A DNA stretch of 64,000 bases from Streptomyces longhuiensis. Lineage in GTDB: Bacteria > Actinomycetota > Actinomycetes > Streptomycetales > Streptomycetaceae. The stretch covers positions 7,332,001-7,396,000 of the forward strand of contig NZ_CP085173.1 in the NCBI RefSeq assembly GCF_020616555.1, written 5' to 3'. The notes under the pieces were generated by a model. The model did no database searches. It saw only the letters and a program-made list of their open reading frames with translations, and was not told the DNA's origin. Each line of letters opens with the position of its first letter. Position 1 is the stretch's first letter. This document shows, piece after piece, positions 36,108 to 45,437 of the stretch. A program made the position numbers and the translations under genes.

Positions 36108-37283
36108 ATGCTGGACATCGCCGAAGAGCTGCACCGGTGGGTCGAGCAGGGACGCGACTTCGCCGTGGCCACCGTGGTGGCCGTCGGCGGGAGCGCGCCC
36201 CGGCAGCCGGGAGCCGCACTCGCCGTCGACAGCGACGGCACAGCGATCGGCTCGGTCTCCGGCGGCTGCGTGGAGGGCGCCGTCTACGAACTGTGCCAGC
36301 AGGCGCTCCAGGACGGCGAGACCGTCCTCGAACGCTTCGGCTACAGCGACGACGACGCCTTCGCCGTGGGGCTCACCTGCGGCGGAATCATCGACATCCT
36401 GGTCACCCCGGTTCGCGCGGACACCCCGGGACGGGAGGTGCTCGCGGCGGCGCTGTCCGCCGCCGCCCGAGGAAGGGCGGCGGCGGTCGCGCGCATCACC
36501 CAGGGACCGGCCGAACTCATGGGCCGCGCCATCCTCGTACGCGACGACAGCGACTCCGACGGCGGCTTCGCAGGTGACTACGAGGGCAGCCTCGGCGGCC
36601 ACCCCGAACTGGACCGCACCGCGGCCGGCGAGGCCCGCGCGCTCCTCGACGCCGGACGCACCGGCACGGTGGAGATCGGCGAGAGCGGCTCGCGCTGCGG
36701 ACAGCCCCTCACCCTCCTGGTCGAGTCGTCGGTCCCCCCGCCCCGCATGATCGTCTTCGGGGCCATCGACTTCGCAGCGGCGCTCGTCAGGATCGGCAAG
36801 TTCCTCGGCTACCACGTGACGGTGTGCGACGCGCGCCCCGTCTTCGCGACGCCGGCCCGCTTCCCCGACGCCGACGACATCGTCGTGGAATGGCCCCACA
36901 AATACCTGGAGCGCACGCGGACCGACGGACGCACCGTCCTGTGCGTCCTCACCCACGACGCCAAGTTCGACGTCCCGCTCCTCCAGCTGGCGCTGCGCCT
37001 GCCCGTCGCCTACGTCGGCGCGATGGGCTCCCGCCGCACCCACCTCGACCGCAACGAACGCCTGCGTGACGTCGGTGTCACCGAGCTCGAACTGGCGCGC
37101 CTGCGCTCGCCGATCGGCCTCGACCTCGGCGCCCGCACCCCCGAGGAGACGGCCCTGTCCATCGCCTCGGAGATCGTCGCCAACCGGCGCGGCGGCAGCG
37201 GTGTCGCGCTGACGGGCGCCCACACGCCGATTCACCCCGACGGAGTGCGGGCGCCCTCCGGGCGGATCGGGTCCGTGGCCTGA
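36108..37283 (+). CDS. xdhC: XdhC/CoxI-family molybdenum cofactor maturation protein
   Basis: A protein of 391 aa. The N-terminal XdhC domain has GSAPRQPGAALAV and GSVSGGCVEGAVYELC; the C-terminal Rossmann domain has FGAIDFAAAL, CDARPVFATPARFPDA, THDAKFDVPLL and YVGAMGSRRTH. XdhC protects and sulfurates the cofactor and inserts it into xanthine dehydrogenase, in the cytoplasm. ATG at 36108 has GAGAAGGAG upstream. Its 3' end overlaps the convergent kinase gene by 52 bases, a tail-to-tail overlap that is unusual here. It closes the purine locus. Confidence 0.9.
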   Translation: MLDIAEELHRWVEQGRDFAVATVVAVGGSAPRQPGAALAVDSDGTAIGSVSGGCVEGAVYELCQQALQDGETVLERFGYSDDDAFAVGLTCGGIIDILVTPVRADTPGREVLAAALSAAARGRAAAVARITQGPAELMGRAILVRDDSDSDGGFAGDYEGSLGGHPELDRTAAGEARALLDAGRTGTVEIGESGSRCGQPLTLLVESSVPPPRMIVFGAIDFAAALVRIGKFLGYHVTVCDARPVFATPARFPDADDIVVEWPHKYLERTRTDGRTVLCVLTHDAKFDVPLLQLALRLPVAYVGAMGSRRTHLDRNERLRDVGVTELELARLRSPIGLDLGARTPEETALSIASEIVANRRGGSGVALTGAHTPIHPDGVRAPSGRIGSVA

Positions 37284-39103
37284 CCGGCCCCATCGGCTTC
37301 ACCGGCCTCATGGTCGAGCGCCGCCTGCCGCGTGGATTCGAGCAGCGTGTCGAGGGCCACGACGAGAGCCCGATGGGCCAAATCCCTTAAAAACAGCGGC
37401 TGTTCGTACGAAAAGCCCGGGGCGTTCGCCGCCTCGGTGACATGGGCGAGCCGGCCGAGGACCGCGTCGAGACGGTTGCGGGCCTCCTCGTCGAGGGCGT
37501 CGTGGCGCGAGGTCAGGAGCGCCTTGAGGTCGGCCTGTCCCCGCTCGGACTGCTCCCTGATGAGCCCGAGAGTCCTGGCGGCGACCGACCCCGCGTGGTA
37601 CTCCCTGACTTCTCCCTGTCGGTCCGCGAAGGTGTTGCGGAGGTCGATGAGGAGTGCCGGGAGGGCGTCCGGCAGCGCTTGCGCGGGAGTCGAGGGGGCG
37701 GCGTCCGGGAGTGACTCGTCGGCGGCTGCGGCTGCGAGGCCGGACGCGACGGACTCCTGTACGGGTGTGGGGGCGGGGGCGGGGATGCGTACGGGGTCGG
37801 GCGCGGGCGTCGACTCGGGCTTCGTTTCGCGCTTCGCGTCGGGCGGTGCCGCCTGCTGCGGCAGCTTCACCGCGGCCACCACCGCCTCCACCACCGCCGG
37901 TTCGGCCTCACGTGGCCCCGGCACGAGCACCGCCTCGCCGGGCTCGTACGCGTCGACCGACCGCAGGTACGCGCCGGCCGCCTCCGCCGCGAGCCGGAAG
38001 AACCACCACCGGTCCCTCGCGTCGTACCGGGCGCGGGCCGTGAACATGAGCGCGCTCGCCTGCATCGACAGGAGCCACTGACCGGGCCACTGGCCGGAGA
38101 TGGTGCGCTGGCGCAGCCAGTCGTCCGGCGCCTTGCGCACCTCGTCGACCGTCCGGGCGAGGCCCTGCGGGATCAGTAGCCCGGGGGTGTCCCGGCCGAC
38201 GAGCAGTTCGAGGAGTTCTGCGCGGGCGTCGTCGGACAGATGCGGCAGAAAGTCGGCCACCAGGCAGAGCAGCAGATGCATCGGGTCGCGGGCGAGCAGG
38301 GCCTGCTCGTCGAAGCGCGACAGGTCGATCAGGACGTAGCGGCCGATGTCCGCGTCGGGCTCCTTGGGCACCATGATGTTGCCCGGGTGCAGATCGCCGT
38401 GGGCGCGGCCGCGCATCGGATAGTCGAGGGTGTGCTCCGCGAGCGGGCAACTGCCCGTCAGATGTACGGGGTTGGGCAAGGGGCCGGCGTTGGTGCGGCC
38501 CGGTCTGATCCAGGCGGTTTCGAGGTCGAGGCCCAGCTTGTCGCGGACCCATACGGCCAGTGGCTCCTCCGGTTCGAGGCGCCGGTCGAGGAGTTCGGAG
38601 ACGAAAGCGGCGGCCGTCATCTCGCCGTCCCACTTCTCGTCCGGATTCCAGTCAGCCAGCAGGGACCGCGTGATCTGCCCCGCGACGCCGGGCATGCGCC
38701 GCTGCCGCAGGATCGTGCTGAGCGTCACCATGGTCTCGTCGTTGCCCGCGAAGCCCTGGAACATCAGCCAGGCGTCGTCCACCGGCATCGGATCGTAGAG
38801 CTGCTCCACGAGATGGGCGCGGGGGAACGAGGACTCGCCGTTCGGCAGGGACCGCCTCGCGGCGATCAGCCGCCCCGGTTCCATCGAGGAGTCGCCGTCC
38901 GGGGAGCAGAGTTTGATGATCATCCGGCGTGTGGTGCGTCCCGGATCGCTGTCCCGGACGAACACGGAGGCCAGGGACGCGCCGCTGCCCCCGGTGTCGA
39001 GCCAGGCCGGGGCGGTCAGCGGGCGGTGGTTCTGCTGCTGCCACTGGTCGAGCAACGCGGCAGCGCGTGCCCCGAACTTGGCGAACTGGGTTGAGCGGTC
39101 CAT
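37232..39103 (-). CDS. APH-fold kinase-like protein with helical C-terminus
   Basis: A protein of 623 aa. The first 360 residues have the aminoglycoside-phosphotransferase/protein-kinase fold: a glycine-rich DTGGSGASLASVF loop (37-48), the ATP-binding lysine in MIIKL (K64), the catalytic HGDLHPGN (235-242) and the metal-binding aspartate in LIDLSRF (D260). Then comes a proline- and alanine-rich linker (about 410-485) and a helical domain of about 135 residues. I recall similar kinases (a family called TCAD9) in bacterial signalling and conflict systems, but this is from memory. It diverges from the beta-helix membrane protein with 85 bases between, so the two may form one system. The substrate is unknown; it is not a classical antibiotic phosphotransferase. 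Confidence 0.72.
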   Translation of the reverse strand: MDRSTQFAKFGARAAALLDQWQQQNHRPLTAPAWLDTGGSGASLASVFVRDSDPGRTTRRMIIKLCSPDGDSSMEPGRLIAARRSLPNGESSFPRAHLVEQLYDPMPVDDAWLMFQGFAGNDETMVTLSTILRQRRMPGVAGQITRSLLADWNPDEKWDGEMTAAAFVSELLDRRLEPEEPLAVWVRDKLGLDLETAWIRPGRTNAGPLPNPVHLTGSCPLAEHTLDYPMRGRAHGDLHPGNIMVPKEPDADIGRYVLIDLSRFDEQALLARDPMHLLLCLVADFLPHLSDDARAELLELLVGRDTPGLLIPQGLARTVDEVRKAPDDWLRQRTISGQWPGQWLLSMQASALMFTARARYDARDRWWFFRLAAEAAGAYLRSVDAYEPGEAVLVPGPREAEPAVVEAVVAAVKLPQQAAPPDAKRETKPESTPAPDPVRIPAPAPTPVQESVASGLAAAAADESLPDAAPSTPAQALPDALPALLIDLRNTFADRQGEVREYHAGSVAARTLGLIREQSERGQADLKALLTSRHDALDEEARNRLDAVLGRLAHVTEAANAPGFSYEQPLFLRDLAHRALVVALDTLLESTRQAALDHEAGEADGAGQATDPIRPEGARTPSG

Positions 39104-39188
39104 CAATTCAGTATCACCGCAAGGACCGCGCGCGTGTTCGCCCTCGCGTGATATCTCCTGCGAGGAGGACGAGAAGGGGGAGGCGACG

Positions 39189-40652
39189 ATGGCACGTCTC
39201 AGGGGGAGCAGGCGCCCGAGGTGGCGCCCGGCGCCGGGTGACACGGTCGACGCGGCACGGCTGCGCGAGGAGATCACCGGGCACGAGGACAGCACCGGCG
39301 GCCCGCTCAGATTCGAGGGGCTGCGCGTACGCGGCCGGCTGGATCTGTCCCGCTGCCGCGTCGACGCCGTCCTCGAACTGGTCGACTGCGTCTTCGACGA
39401 GCCACTGCGCTTCGCCGAACTCACCGTCAGCGCCCTGGACTTGTCCGGGTCGAGAGCGCCTGCCCTGCACGCGAACCGGATCACCGTCGACGGCGACCTG
39501 CGGTTGTCCGGGGCCACGCTCGGCAGCGGAACGCCCGTACCGCAGCCGCTGACCGGCCCGCCCGCGGCAGGGGACGGCCCGCGAGTGCCGCGCCGGCTGC
39601 CGGAGGACTCCACCTCGGCCGTTGTCGAACTGGCCGACGCGCGCATAGACGGCAACCTCGTCGTCGAACAGCTGACCGTCGCCGACTCGGGCCCCTGGTC
39701 CCTGCTCGCCCCTCGCCTCAACGTGTCGGGCTCGGTCCACGCACGCGGCCTCACCGCCTCCGGCGCCCTCTATCTGAGGGACGCCCAGATCACCTACGCC
39801 CTCAACCTCAACGGCGCGGACGTCGGGGGCCTGGACGGCACCGGACTCGCCTGCGGCCGCGGCCTGTACGCCGACTGGGGCTTCCGCAGCGCCGGGCAGG
39901 TCCTGCTGCGCGCCGCCACGATCGAGGGCGTGGTCACGTTCCACGACAGTGTCATCGACGGGCCCGCGGGCGCGCTGCTTCTGAGCCGGCTCCGGGTGCC
40001 ACGGCTCCGCCTCGATCTGCGCGACGCACCGGCGGGCGCGGTGGTCCTCCAGGACGCGGCCGTCGACGTACTCGTGGACTCGGCCGCCACCTGGCCCGCC
40101 CCGGGCCGGCTCAACCTCGAGGGCTTCACGTACAAGCGCCTCGAAACCGCCGGACCCGTCGACGTCCGCACTCGCATCGGCTGGCTGACCCGCGACCCCA
40201 ACGCGGGCGCGGGCTCCTTCGAGCAGCTGGCGACGTCGTACGAGAGCGCGGGCGACGAGCGGTCCGCACGCATCGTGCGGCACGCCAGGGAGCGTCATGT
40301 GCGCCGCCTCGACCGGCTGTCGGGGCGCGCCTGGGGCCTGGTCCAGGACCTCCTGTTCGGCTACGGCTACGCCCCGCGCAGGGCGCTCGTCTGGCTGCTC
40401 TCCCTGGCCGCGGCGGGTTCCCTGTGGTTCGCTTACCACGAGCCGCGCGCGGTCGGCGGCTCCGGGCAGCGGGCTTGGGACCCGGTCCTGTACAGCGTGG
40501 ACCTGCTCATTCCCGTGGCGAGCCTCGGCTACCGCGGGTCGTGGGATCCGCAGGGCGTGGGCAAGGCCGTCGCCGTCTTCCTCGTGGTCTCCGGCTGGAC
40601 ACTGGCGACGGCGGTCCTCGCGGGCGCCAGGCGCGTCATCGGGAGAGGGTGA
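39189..40652 (+). CDS. Beta-helix repeat membrane protein
   Basis: A protein of 487 aa. Residues 40-330 are short, regularly spaced beta strands of the bactofilin/pentapeptide-like kind (RLDLSRCRVDAVLELVDC, DLRLSGATLG, VVELADARIDGNL), forming a likely right- or left-handed beta-helix. The C-terminal 110 residues have two membrane segments (ALVWLLSLAAAGSLWFAY and VAVFLVVSGWTLATAVLAG) with DPVLYSVDLLIPVASLG between. Streptomyces relatives are often called membrane-associated oxidoreductases, but no cofactor site is visible, so I doubt that name. ATG at 39189 follows GGGGGAGG. The short divergent gap with the kinase suggests shared control. Confidence 0.7.
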   Translation: MARLRGSRRPRWRPAPGDTVDAARLREEITGHEDSTGGPLRFEGLRVRGRLDLSRCRVDAVLELVDCVFDEPLRFAELTVSALDLSGSRAPALHANRITVDGDLRLSGATLGSGTPVPQPLTGPPAAGDGPRVPRRLPEDSTSAVVELADARIDGNLVVEQLTVADSGPWSLLAPRLNVSGSVHARGLTASGALYLRDAQITYALNLNGADVGGLDGTGLACGRGLYADWGFRSAGQVLLRAATIEGVVTFHDSVIDGPAGALLLSRLRVPRLRLDLRDAPAGAVVLQDAAVDVLVDSAATWPAPGRLNLEGFTYKRLETAGPVDVRTRIGWLTRDPNAGAGSFEQLATSYESAGDERSARIVRHARERHVRRLDRLSGRAWGLVQDLLFGYGYAPRRALVWLLSLAAAGSLWFAYHEPRAVGGSGQRAWDPVLYSVDLLIPVASLGYRGSWDPQGVGKAVAVFLVVSGWTLATAVLAGARRVIGRG

Positions 40653-40670
40653 GTGATCGGTCGGAGGGTC

Positions 40671-41111
40671 TCAAGTTCCGTACTGAAGAAGCTTCTTGAC
40701 GGCGTGGCCGAACATCATGCGGCCCGCCCTCGCGAGCAGCGGGTCGCACCAGCGCGGCAGCGGGCCCACGCGGATCTCCTCGCGCCACGCGACGAGGGAT
40801 CCGGCGCCGTACGGCGCCACCTCGATCTCGGCCCAGCCCGTGACGAAGGTTCCGCGCTTCTCCAGGCGGCACCGGCCGGCCGAATCGCCGTACGGGGGTG
40901 CCCAGTCGACGACCTCCATCGGGTCGTCGAAGGTGAGACGACCGACGCCGGTCCGCGGCACGAAGACGGTGCCCTCGCCGGTCGGGGGCGGGGTCGCGAG
41001 CCTGACGCGGGTGAGGGGGACGACGTCCCCGTGCCGCTCCCAGTCCGTCATGCGGCGCCACGCCTCGGCGGCGGAAAGCGGCGATTCACGGGTGATTCGG
41101 AAGAAGGCCAC
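40671..41111 (-). CDS. SRPBCC (START-like) protein
   Basis: A protein of 146 aa with the helix-grip fold of polyketide cyclase/START proteins: an opening FRITRESPLSAAEAWRRMTDWERHGDVVPLT and a closing helix WCDPLLARAGRMMFGHAVKKLLQYG. The fold binds a hydrophobic ligand; no catalytic residues can be named. It starts at GTG 41111 and stands alone, convergent with the beta-helix gene, 18 bases apart. Function unknown. Confidence 0.75.
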   Translation of the reverse strand: MAFFRITRESPLSAAEAWRRMTDWERHGDVVPLTRVRLATPPPTGEGTVFVPRTGVGRLTFDDPMEVVDWAPPYGDSAGRCRLEKRGTFVTGWAEIEVAPYGAGSLVAWREEIRVGPLPRWCDPLLARAGRMMFGHAVKKLLQYGT

Positions 41112-41249
41112 GCCCGGATCCTAGAACCGCGGGCGCCCTTCCCGGTGCTGCCCGGCGCGCGCCGGATCTCCGTGCTTCCTAACTCCTAAGACCCTACGAT
41201 CTGTTGTGCCGATTTGATCATGATCCCCCCACGCCGGTTGGAGCGCCAC

Positions 41250-42464
41250 ATGGCACACGACCCCCACGTCATCGACCCCGCGGGCCGCGGCCTCCACGAG
41301 GAGGCCGAGCTGCTGCGCACGCGCGGCTCCGCCGCACTCGTCGAACTCCCGGGCGGCATACGGGCCTGGGCCCCGACCCAGTACACGGTCCTCAAGCAGC
41401 TCCTCGCCGACGACCGCGTGTCCAAGGACCCCAACCAGCACTGGCCCGCCTGGATGAACGGCGAGTTCCGCGAGACCTGGGTCAACTCCTGGGTGGGCGT
41501 GACCAACATGTTCACCGCCTACGGCAGCAACCACCGCCGCCTGCGCAAACTGATCTCGCCCGCGTTCACCAAGCGCCGAACCGACGGCCTGCGCCCCCGC
41601 ATCGAGGAGCTGACCGCCGGCCTCCTCGACCGGATGGCCGGGTCACCCGACGGCCGCGTCGACCTGCGCGCCGCATACGCGCACCCGCTGCCCATGCAGG
41701 TCATCTGCGAGCTGTTCGGGCTGCCCGAGGACCGGCAGGCCGATGCCGCCCGCCTCATCGCCGGCATCATGGACACCACCGTCACGCCCGAGCAGGCCAT
41801 GGCCGTCTGGCAGGAGGTGCAGGAGCTCCTCGGGGGCCTGGTCGCCCTCAAGCGCGAGACGCCCGCCGACGACCTCACCAGCGTCCTGATCGCCACCCGC
41901 GACGACGAGGACGGCTCGGGCCTCACCGAGCAGGAGCTCATCGACACGCTGCTGCTCGTCATCGGCGCCGGCCACGAGACGACCGTCAACCTCATCGGCA
42001 ACGCCGTGCAGGCCCTGCTCAGCCACCCCGATCAGCTGGCCCGCGTCCTCGCGGGCGAGATCCCCTGGAGCGACGTGATCGAGGAGACCCTGCGCTGGGC
42101 CCCCTCGATCGCCAACCTGCCGCTTCGGTACGCCGTCGAGGACATCGAACTGCCCGACGGCGTCAAGATCCCCCAGGGCGACCCGATCCTCGCGACGTAC
42201 GCCTCGGCCGGGCGCGACCCGCTCCGCCACGGCGACGACGCGGGATCCTTCGACGTCACGCGCGTGGACAAGGAGCACCTCGCCTTCGGGTACGGCGTCC
42301 ACTTCTGCGTCGGTGCGCCGCTCGCCCGGCTCGAGGCGGAGATCGCGCTGCCCGCTCTGTTCGCGCGCTTCCCCGGCCTGGCCCTCGACGTGAGTGAGGG
42401 CGCGGCCCCGCACGTGGAGTCCTTCATCGGCTACGGCTACAGCGAGTTGAGGGTCACCCTGTAG
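41250..42464 (+). CDS. Cytochrome P450
   Basis: A protein of 404 aa. ATG at 41250 with TTGGAG upstream. All P450 signatures are present: the I-helix oxygen-activation motif AGHETT (240-245), the ExxR pair E279/R282 (EETLR), and the heme-binding loop FGYGVHFCVG with the axial C353. Length and style are those of soluble class I bacterial P450s of the CYP107 kind, needing a ferredoxin and reductase, neither of which is next to it. It is not in a biosynthetic cluster, so the substrate is unknown. The neighbouring deacetylase gene faces it from the other strand. Confidence 0.92.
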   Translation: MAHDPHVIDPAGRGLHEEAELLRTRGSAALVELPGGIRAWAPTQYTVLKQLLADDRVSKDPNQHWPAWMNGEFRETWVNSWVGVTNMFTAYGSNHRRLRKLISPAFTKRRTDGLRPRIEELTAGLLDRMAGSPDGRVDLRAAYAHPLPMQVICELFGLPEDRQADAARLIAGIMDTTVTPEQAMAVWQEVQELLGGLVALKRETPADDLTSVLIATRDDEDGSGLTEQELIDTLLLVIGAGHETTVNLIGNAVQALLSHPDQLARVLAGEIPWSDVIEETLRWAPSIANLPLRYAVEDIELPDGVKIPQGDPILATYASAGRDPLRHGDDAGSFDVTRVDKEHLAFGYGVHFCVGAPLARLEAEIALPALFARFPGLALDVSEGAAPHVESFIGYGYSELRVTL

Positions 42465-42490
42465 GGCCTGTGTGATGAGGGGGAGGCGGG

Positions 42491-43291
42491 TCAGGGCCGG
42501 TAGATCTTGCCCGGCTCGGCCTTCCCCGGCGCGAAGAGCTGCGGCACGGTCACGAACACGTAGCCCTTCGCCTTGAGTTCGTCGATGACGCCGGGCACCG
42601 CGGGCACGGTGCCCTGGTAGATGTCGTGCAGCAGGATGATGCCGTCGCGCTTCGTCTGGTCGACGACGCGCTTCCTGATCAGCGCCGAGTCGTTCGTCGT
42701 GTAGTCCTTGGCCGTCACGCTCCACAGGATCTGGGCGAGCCCCTCCTTCTCGGCGAGCTCGCTGACGTGGTTGTTCGTGCGGCCCTGCGGCGGCCGCATC
42801 AGCGTCGGCCGCTTCCCCGTCAGCTTCTCTATCGCGTCGTCCGGCCGCACGAACTCCTCCCGTATCTGCGCGTCGTCGATGTCGGTGAGGATCTTGTGGT
42901 CCCAGGTGTGGCTCGCGACCTCGTGACCCTCGCGCTCCATGCGTCTGACCAGCTCCGGGTACTTCGCGATGTGGTTCTTGCCGAGCAGGAAGAACGTCGC
43001 GGGGACGTGTTTCTCCTTCAGGATGTCGAGCAGCCGCGCGCTGTGCTCGCTCGGTCCCGCGTCGAACGTGAGCGCCACACACTTCACCTTGCGGCAGTCG
43101 ACGGTCCCCAGCGAGACCCCCGCGTTCTTGGCGTCCGCCTGGCTCCTGTCGGCCCTGGCCCCGCTCGGGGAGGTCGTGTCGTACGACGTGCAGCCGCTCA
43201 GGCCGTAGGCCAGGGCGGCTGCGGTGCAGAGCGCGGCGGCGGCGCGCAACGCGGCCCTGGATTTCCTCGTCTTCTGAATCGCGGTAGGCAT
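42491..43291 (-). CDS. Lipoprotein polysaccharide deacetylase (CE4), metal Asp replaced by Ala
   Basis: A protein of 266 aa. The N-terminus is a lipoprotein signal with lipobox LSGC (C34), so it is anchored outside the membrane. The NodB domain follows: LTFDAGPSEH (D77), ASHTWDH with H128 and H132, RPPQGRTNN, and ILLHDIYQGT. In most CE4 enzymes the first motif is TFDDGP and its second aspartate binds the metal; here that position is A78. The two histidines remain, so activity may be altered rather than lost. It likely acts on peptidoglycan or another cell-wall sugar. The dyad at 43299-43330 lies just before the start, ATG 43291. Confidence 0.85.
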   Translation of the reverse strand: MPTAIQKTRKSRAALRAAAALCTAAALAYGLSGCTSYDTTSPSGARADRSQADAKNAGVSLGTVDCRKVKCVALTFDAGPSEHSARLLDILKEKHVPATFFLLGKNHIAKYPELVRRMEREGHEVASHTWDHKILTDIDDAQIREEFVRPDDAIEKLTGKRPTLMRPPQGRTNNHVSELAEKEGLAQILWSVTAKDYTTNDSALIRKRVVDQTKRDGIILLHDIYQGTVPAVPGVIDELKAKGYVFVTVPQLFAPGKAEPGKIYRP

Positions 43292-43298
43292 GCGAGGA

Positions 43299-43330
43299 CT
43301 ATACATAGCGTGTATACGCACGATGTATAG
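43299..43330. promoter_or_regulatory. AT-rich dyad upstream of the deacetylase gene
   Basis: CTATACAT at 43299-43306 and ATGTATAG at 43323-43330 are perfect inverted arms; between them is another GTATAC palindrome. It begins 8 bases before the deacetylase ATG. In DNA of about 70% GC this AT-rich dyad is striking and is probably an operator that overlaps the promoter or leader. Confidence 0.55.
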
Positions 43331-43499
43331 CCGGGGTGCATAGCCGTCCGGCCTGCTGCGATGCCGTTGGGCGGGTGCTGATCCTCCCGATGGTCGCGGC
43401 GGGGAGGGCCCGACCGGGGTGTGCGCGCACGATTGACAGCGCGTGCGCCGTTGCGGATGGTGTCCTCCTGGCGCGACGCCTGACGGTTGGGGGACCGAG

Positions 43500-45437
43500 A
43501 TGGGTGTGGGGGACGGGCAGGCGGGGTCGGTATCCGGGTCGGACGCGGAATCGAGGTCCGGGGCGCCTTCGGGACCGGGGGAGCGGGAGCCGCGGGACGC
43601 GGTGCCGGCGGACGCGGTTCCTCGGGATGCGGTGAAGGCGGGGCCGGAGTCGGATCATGATCACGAGACCGGCCGGAGTGGCTCGGCCGCCACTGGCCCT
43701 GGCGCCGGCGCAGATCCGGGCCCAGGTGCCGCGCCGAGTTTCGGACCTCCCGGGCCAGGGGCACCCGCCGCGCCGAGCTTCGGGCCTCCCGGGTCGGGGG
43801 CGCCCGTCACGACGGGGTCGGCGTCCGGACCGGCCGCACCCCAACCGCCAAACCCTCCAGGGCCGCAGGCGTACCCCGCCGCACCGCCCCCGCCCGCCCG
43901 TCCGCCGACATTCGGACCACCGCCGCCACCGCCACAACCACCGACGGCCCCCACACCCAGGGCTCCCGCCGATCCCGTGCGAGCCGTGGCCGCCGGCCTG
44001 CTCAACCTCACCGGACTCGGGGCCGGATACCTTCTCCTGCGACGCTGGATCCTGGCCGCCGTCTGCCTCGCCGCGACCGCCGCGCTGCTCGTGATCGCGC
44101 TGCCCGCAGAACCCGACGGCGTACCGGCCGGACTGCTCGTCGGGTACGGGCTCCTGCTGCTCGTCGCCGCCCTGGACGGCGCACGGAGGGCCTCGACCAG
44201 CCCACTGCGTAGTCCAGTTATGGCGATGGCTCTCGGAATCGTGCTGCTCGCCGTGCCCGCCGGAGGCGTCGTCGCGTACGGCGCGGCGCGCGACGACGCC
44301 GTGGAGGAGATGCTGCTCGGCCGCCTCGACGACGCCGACGCGCTCGTCGCGAAGGCCGCAGCCCGCACCTCGTTCGCCGAGGGCCGCGCCGACTACACGA
44401 CCGCGCTCGCCCGCTACCGCGAACTCGCCCACGACCACGCCGGATCCAAGGCCGCCGGACTCGTCCCCGACCGGCTGGACGCGTACTACAAGGCCGTCGC
44501 CAAGCCGTACACGGACAAGAAGGACTGCGAGGCGATCGAGCCGCTCACCTATCTGCGGACCGTGCCCGGCGAGCACATGGACCGCGACGTGCTCGGCTCC
44601 CTCGCCACCTGGCCCGACAAGCCACTCGCCGCCTCCCTGTACGCGTGCGGCACCGGCAGGCTGGGCGCCGAGACCGCCACGGCCGACGGTGGTGAACTCG
44701 GCCAACTCCTGCGTACGTTCCCGAAGTCGGAGCAGGCGGGACGGGTGGGAGGCGCCCTGCGCGACGCTGTCGCCGCACGCGGCCGCAGCCTGGGCGGCGC
44801 CGAACCCTGCACCGCCACCGACGAAGTGCGCAGCATCGGTCGGACGGCCGAGGCGCTCCCTGACGATGCGGGGGCGGGCGTGGCGGACGACGTCGACAAG
44901 GCCGTCGAGAAGGGCGTCTACGCCTGCGGGGTCGACGAGTTCGAGGACAAGAAGTTCGGCGACGCCCGCAAGACGCTGGCCGACTTCGCGGACACGTACA
45001 AGAACAGCAAGCACCGGGCCAGGGCCGAGGACATCGCGATCGCCGCCGAGATCGCCGGGCTGCTGCCTGCCGCCGGCAATCACCTGCCGCCCGCCGGGAG
45101 TCCGGGCGGCGCCCGGATGACGCTCGTCGTCAGCAACGACGGTCCCGGCCCCGTCGAGGTCCTCTACACAGGTCCGGTCACCGGCAGCGTCAAGCTGGCC
45201 GCCTGCGGCTCCTGCGCGATGTACTCGAGCGAGTCGGCGGGCAGGAGCAAGGCCTGCAAGGCGGACAGGAAGTACCCGAAGGCCACGATCAGGCTGCCCG
45301 CCGGGAGCTACCACTTCCTCCACAAGCACAGCGCGGACACGACGGCGGCCGTCTCCGACCGCGCCGCCGGGAGCGAGATCAGGCCGGGATACTCGTACAC
45401 GCAGTGCAGTTACGTCGTGCGCGGCGGCGGCCTGTGA
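43500..45437 (+). CDS. Proline-rich membrane protein with helical C-terminus
   Basis: A protein of 645 aa. Residues 1-160 are low complexity, rich in G, P and A, with repeats of APSFGPPG and PPPPP. Residues 165-280 have three or four membrane segments (AVAAGLLNLTGLGAGYLLL, WILAAVCLAATAALLVIAL, AGLLVGYGLLLLVAALDG, MALGIVLLAVPAGGVVAYG). The remaining 360 residues are outside or inside the membrane, helical, with several cysteines (CEAIEPLTYLR, ACGTGRLG, PCTATDEVR) and a beta-rich end. ATG at 43500. No family is recognised. The 3' end overlaps the convergent MpaB-like gene by 28 bases. Confidence 0.7.
   Translation: MGVGDGQAGSVSGSDAESRSGAPSGPGEREPRDAVPADAVPRDAVKAGPESDHDHETGRSGSAATGPGAGADPGPGAAPSFGPPGPGAPAAPSFGPPGSGAPVTTGSASGPAAPQPPNPPGPQAYPAAPPPPARPPTFGPPPPPPQPPTAPTPRAPADPVRAVAAGLLNLTGLGAGYLLLRRWILAAVCLAATAALLVIALPAEPDGVPAGLLVGYGLLLLVAALDGARRASTSPLRSPVMAMALGIVLLAVPAGGVVAYGAARDDAVEEMLLGRLDDADALVAKAAARTSFAEGRADYTTALARYRELAHDHAGSKAAGLVPDRLDAYYKAVAKPYTDKKDCEAIEPLTYLRTVPGEHMDRDVLGSLATWPDKPLAASLYACGTGRLGAETATADGGELGQLLRTFPKSEQAGRVGGALRDAVAARGRSLGGAEPCTATDEVRSIGRTAEALPDDAGAGVADDVDKAVEKGVYACGVDEFEDKKFGDARKTLADFADTYKNSKHRARAEDIAIAAEIAGLLPAAGNHLPPAGSPGGARMTLVVSNDGPGPVEVLYTGPVTGSVKLAACGSCAMYSSESAGRSKACKADRKYPKATIRLPAGSYHFLHKHSADTTAAVSDRAAGSEIRPGYSYTQCSYVVRGGGL

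Noticed and set aside
37232..39103. APH-fold kinase considered as an aminoglycoside resistance enzyme
   Set aside because: It is about twice as long as such enzymes and has a linker plus helical domain not found in them.
41250..42464. P450 considered as a marker of a biosynthetic gene cluster
   Set aside because: No polyketide, peptide or terpene genes are near; neighbours are single unrelated genes.
43443..45437. Considered a longer product starting at 43443
   Set aside because: The upstream codons lack bias and a ribosome site; ATG at 43500 begins the low-complexity head.
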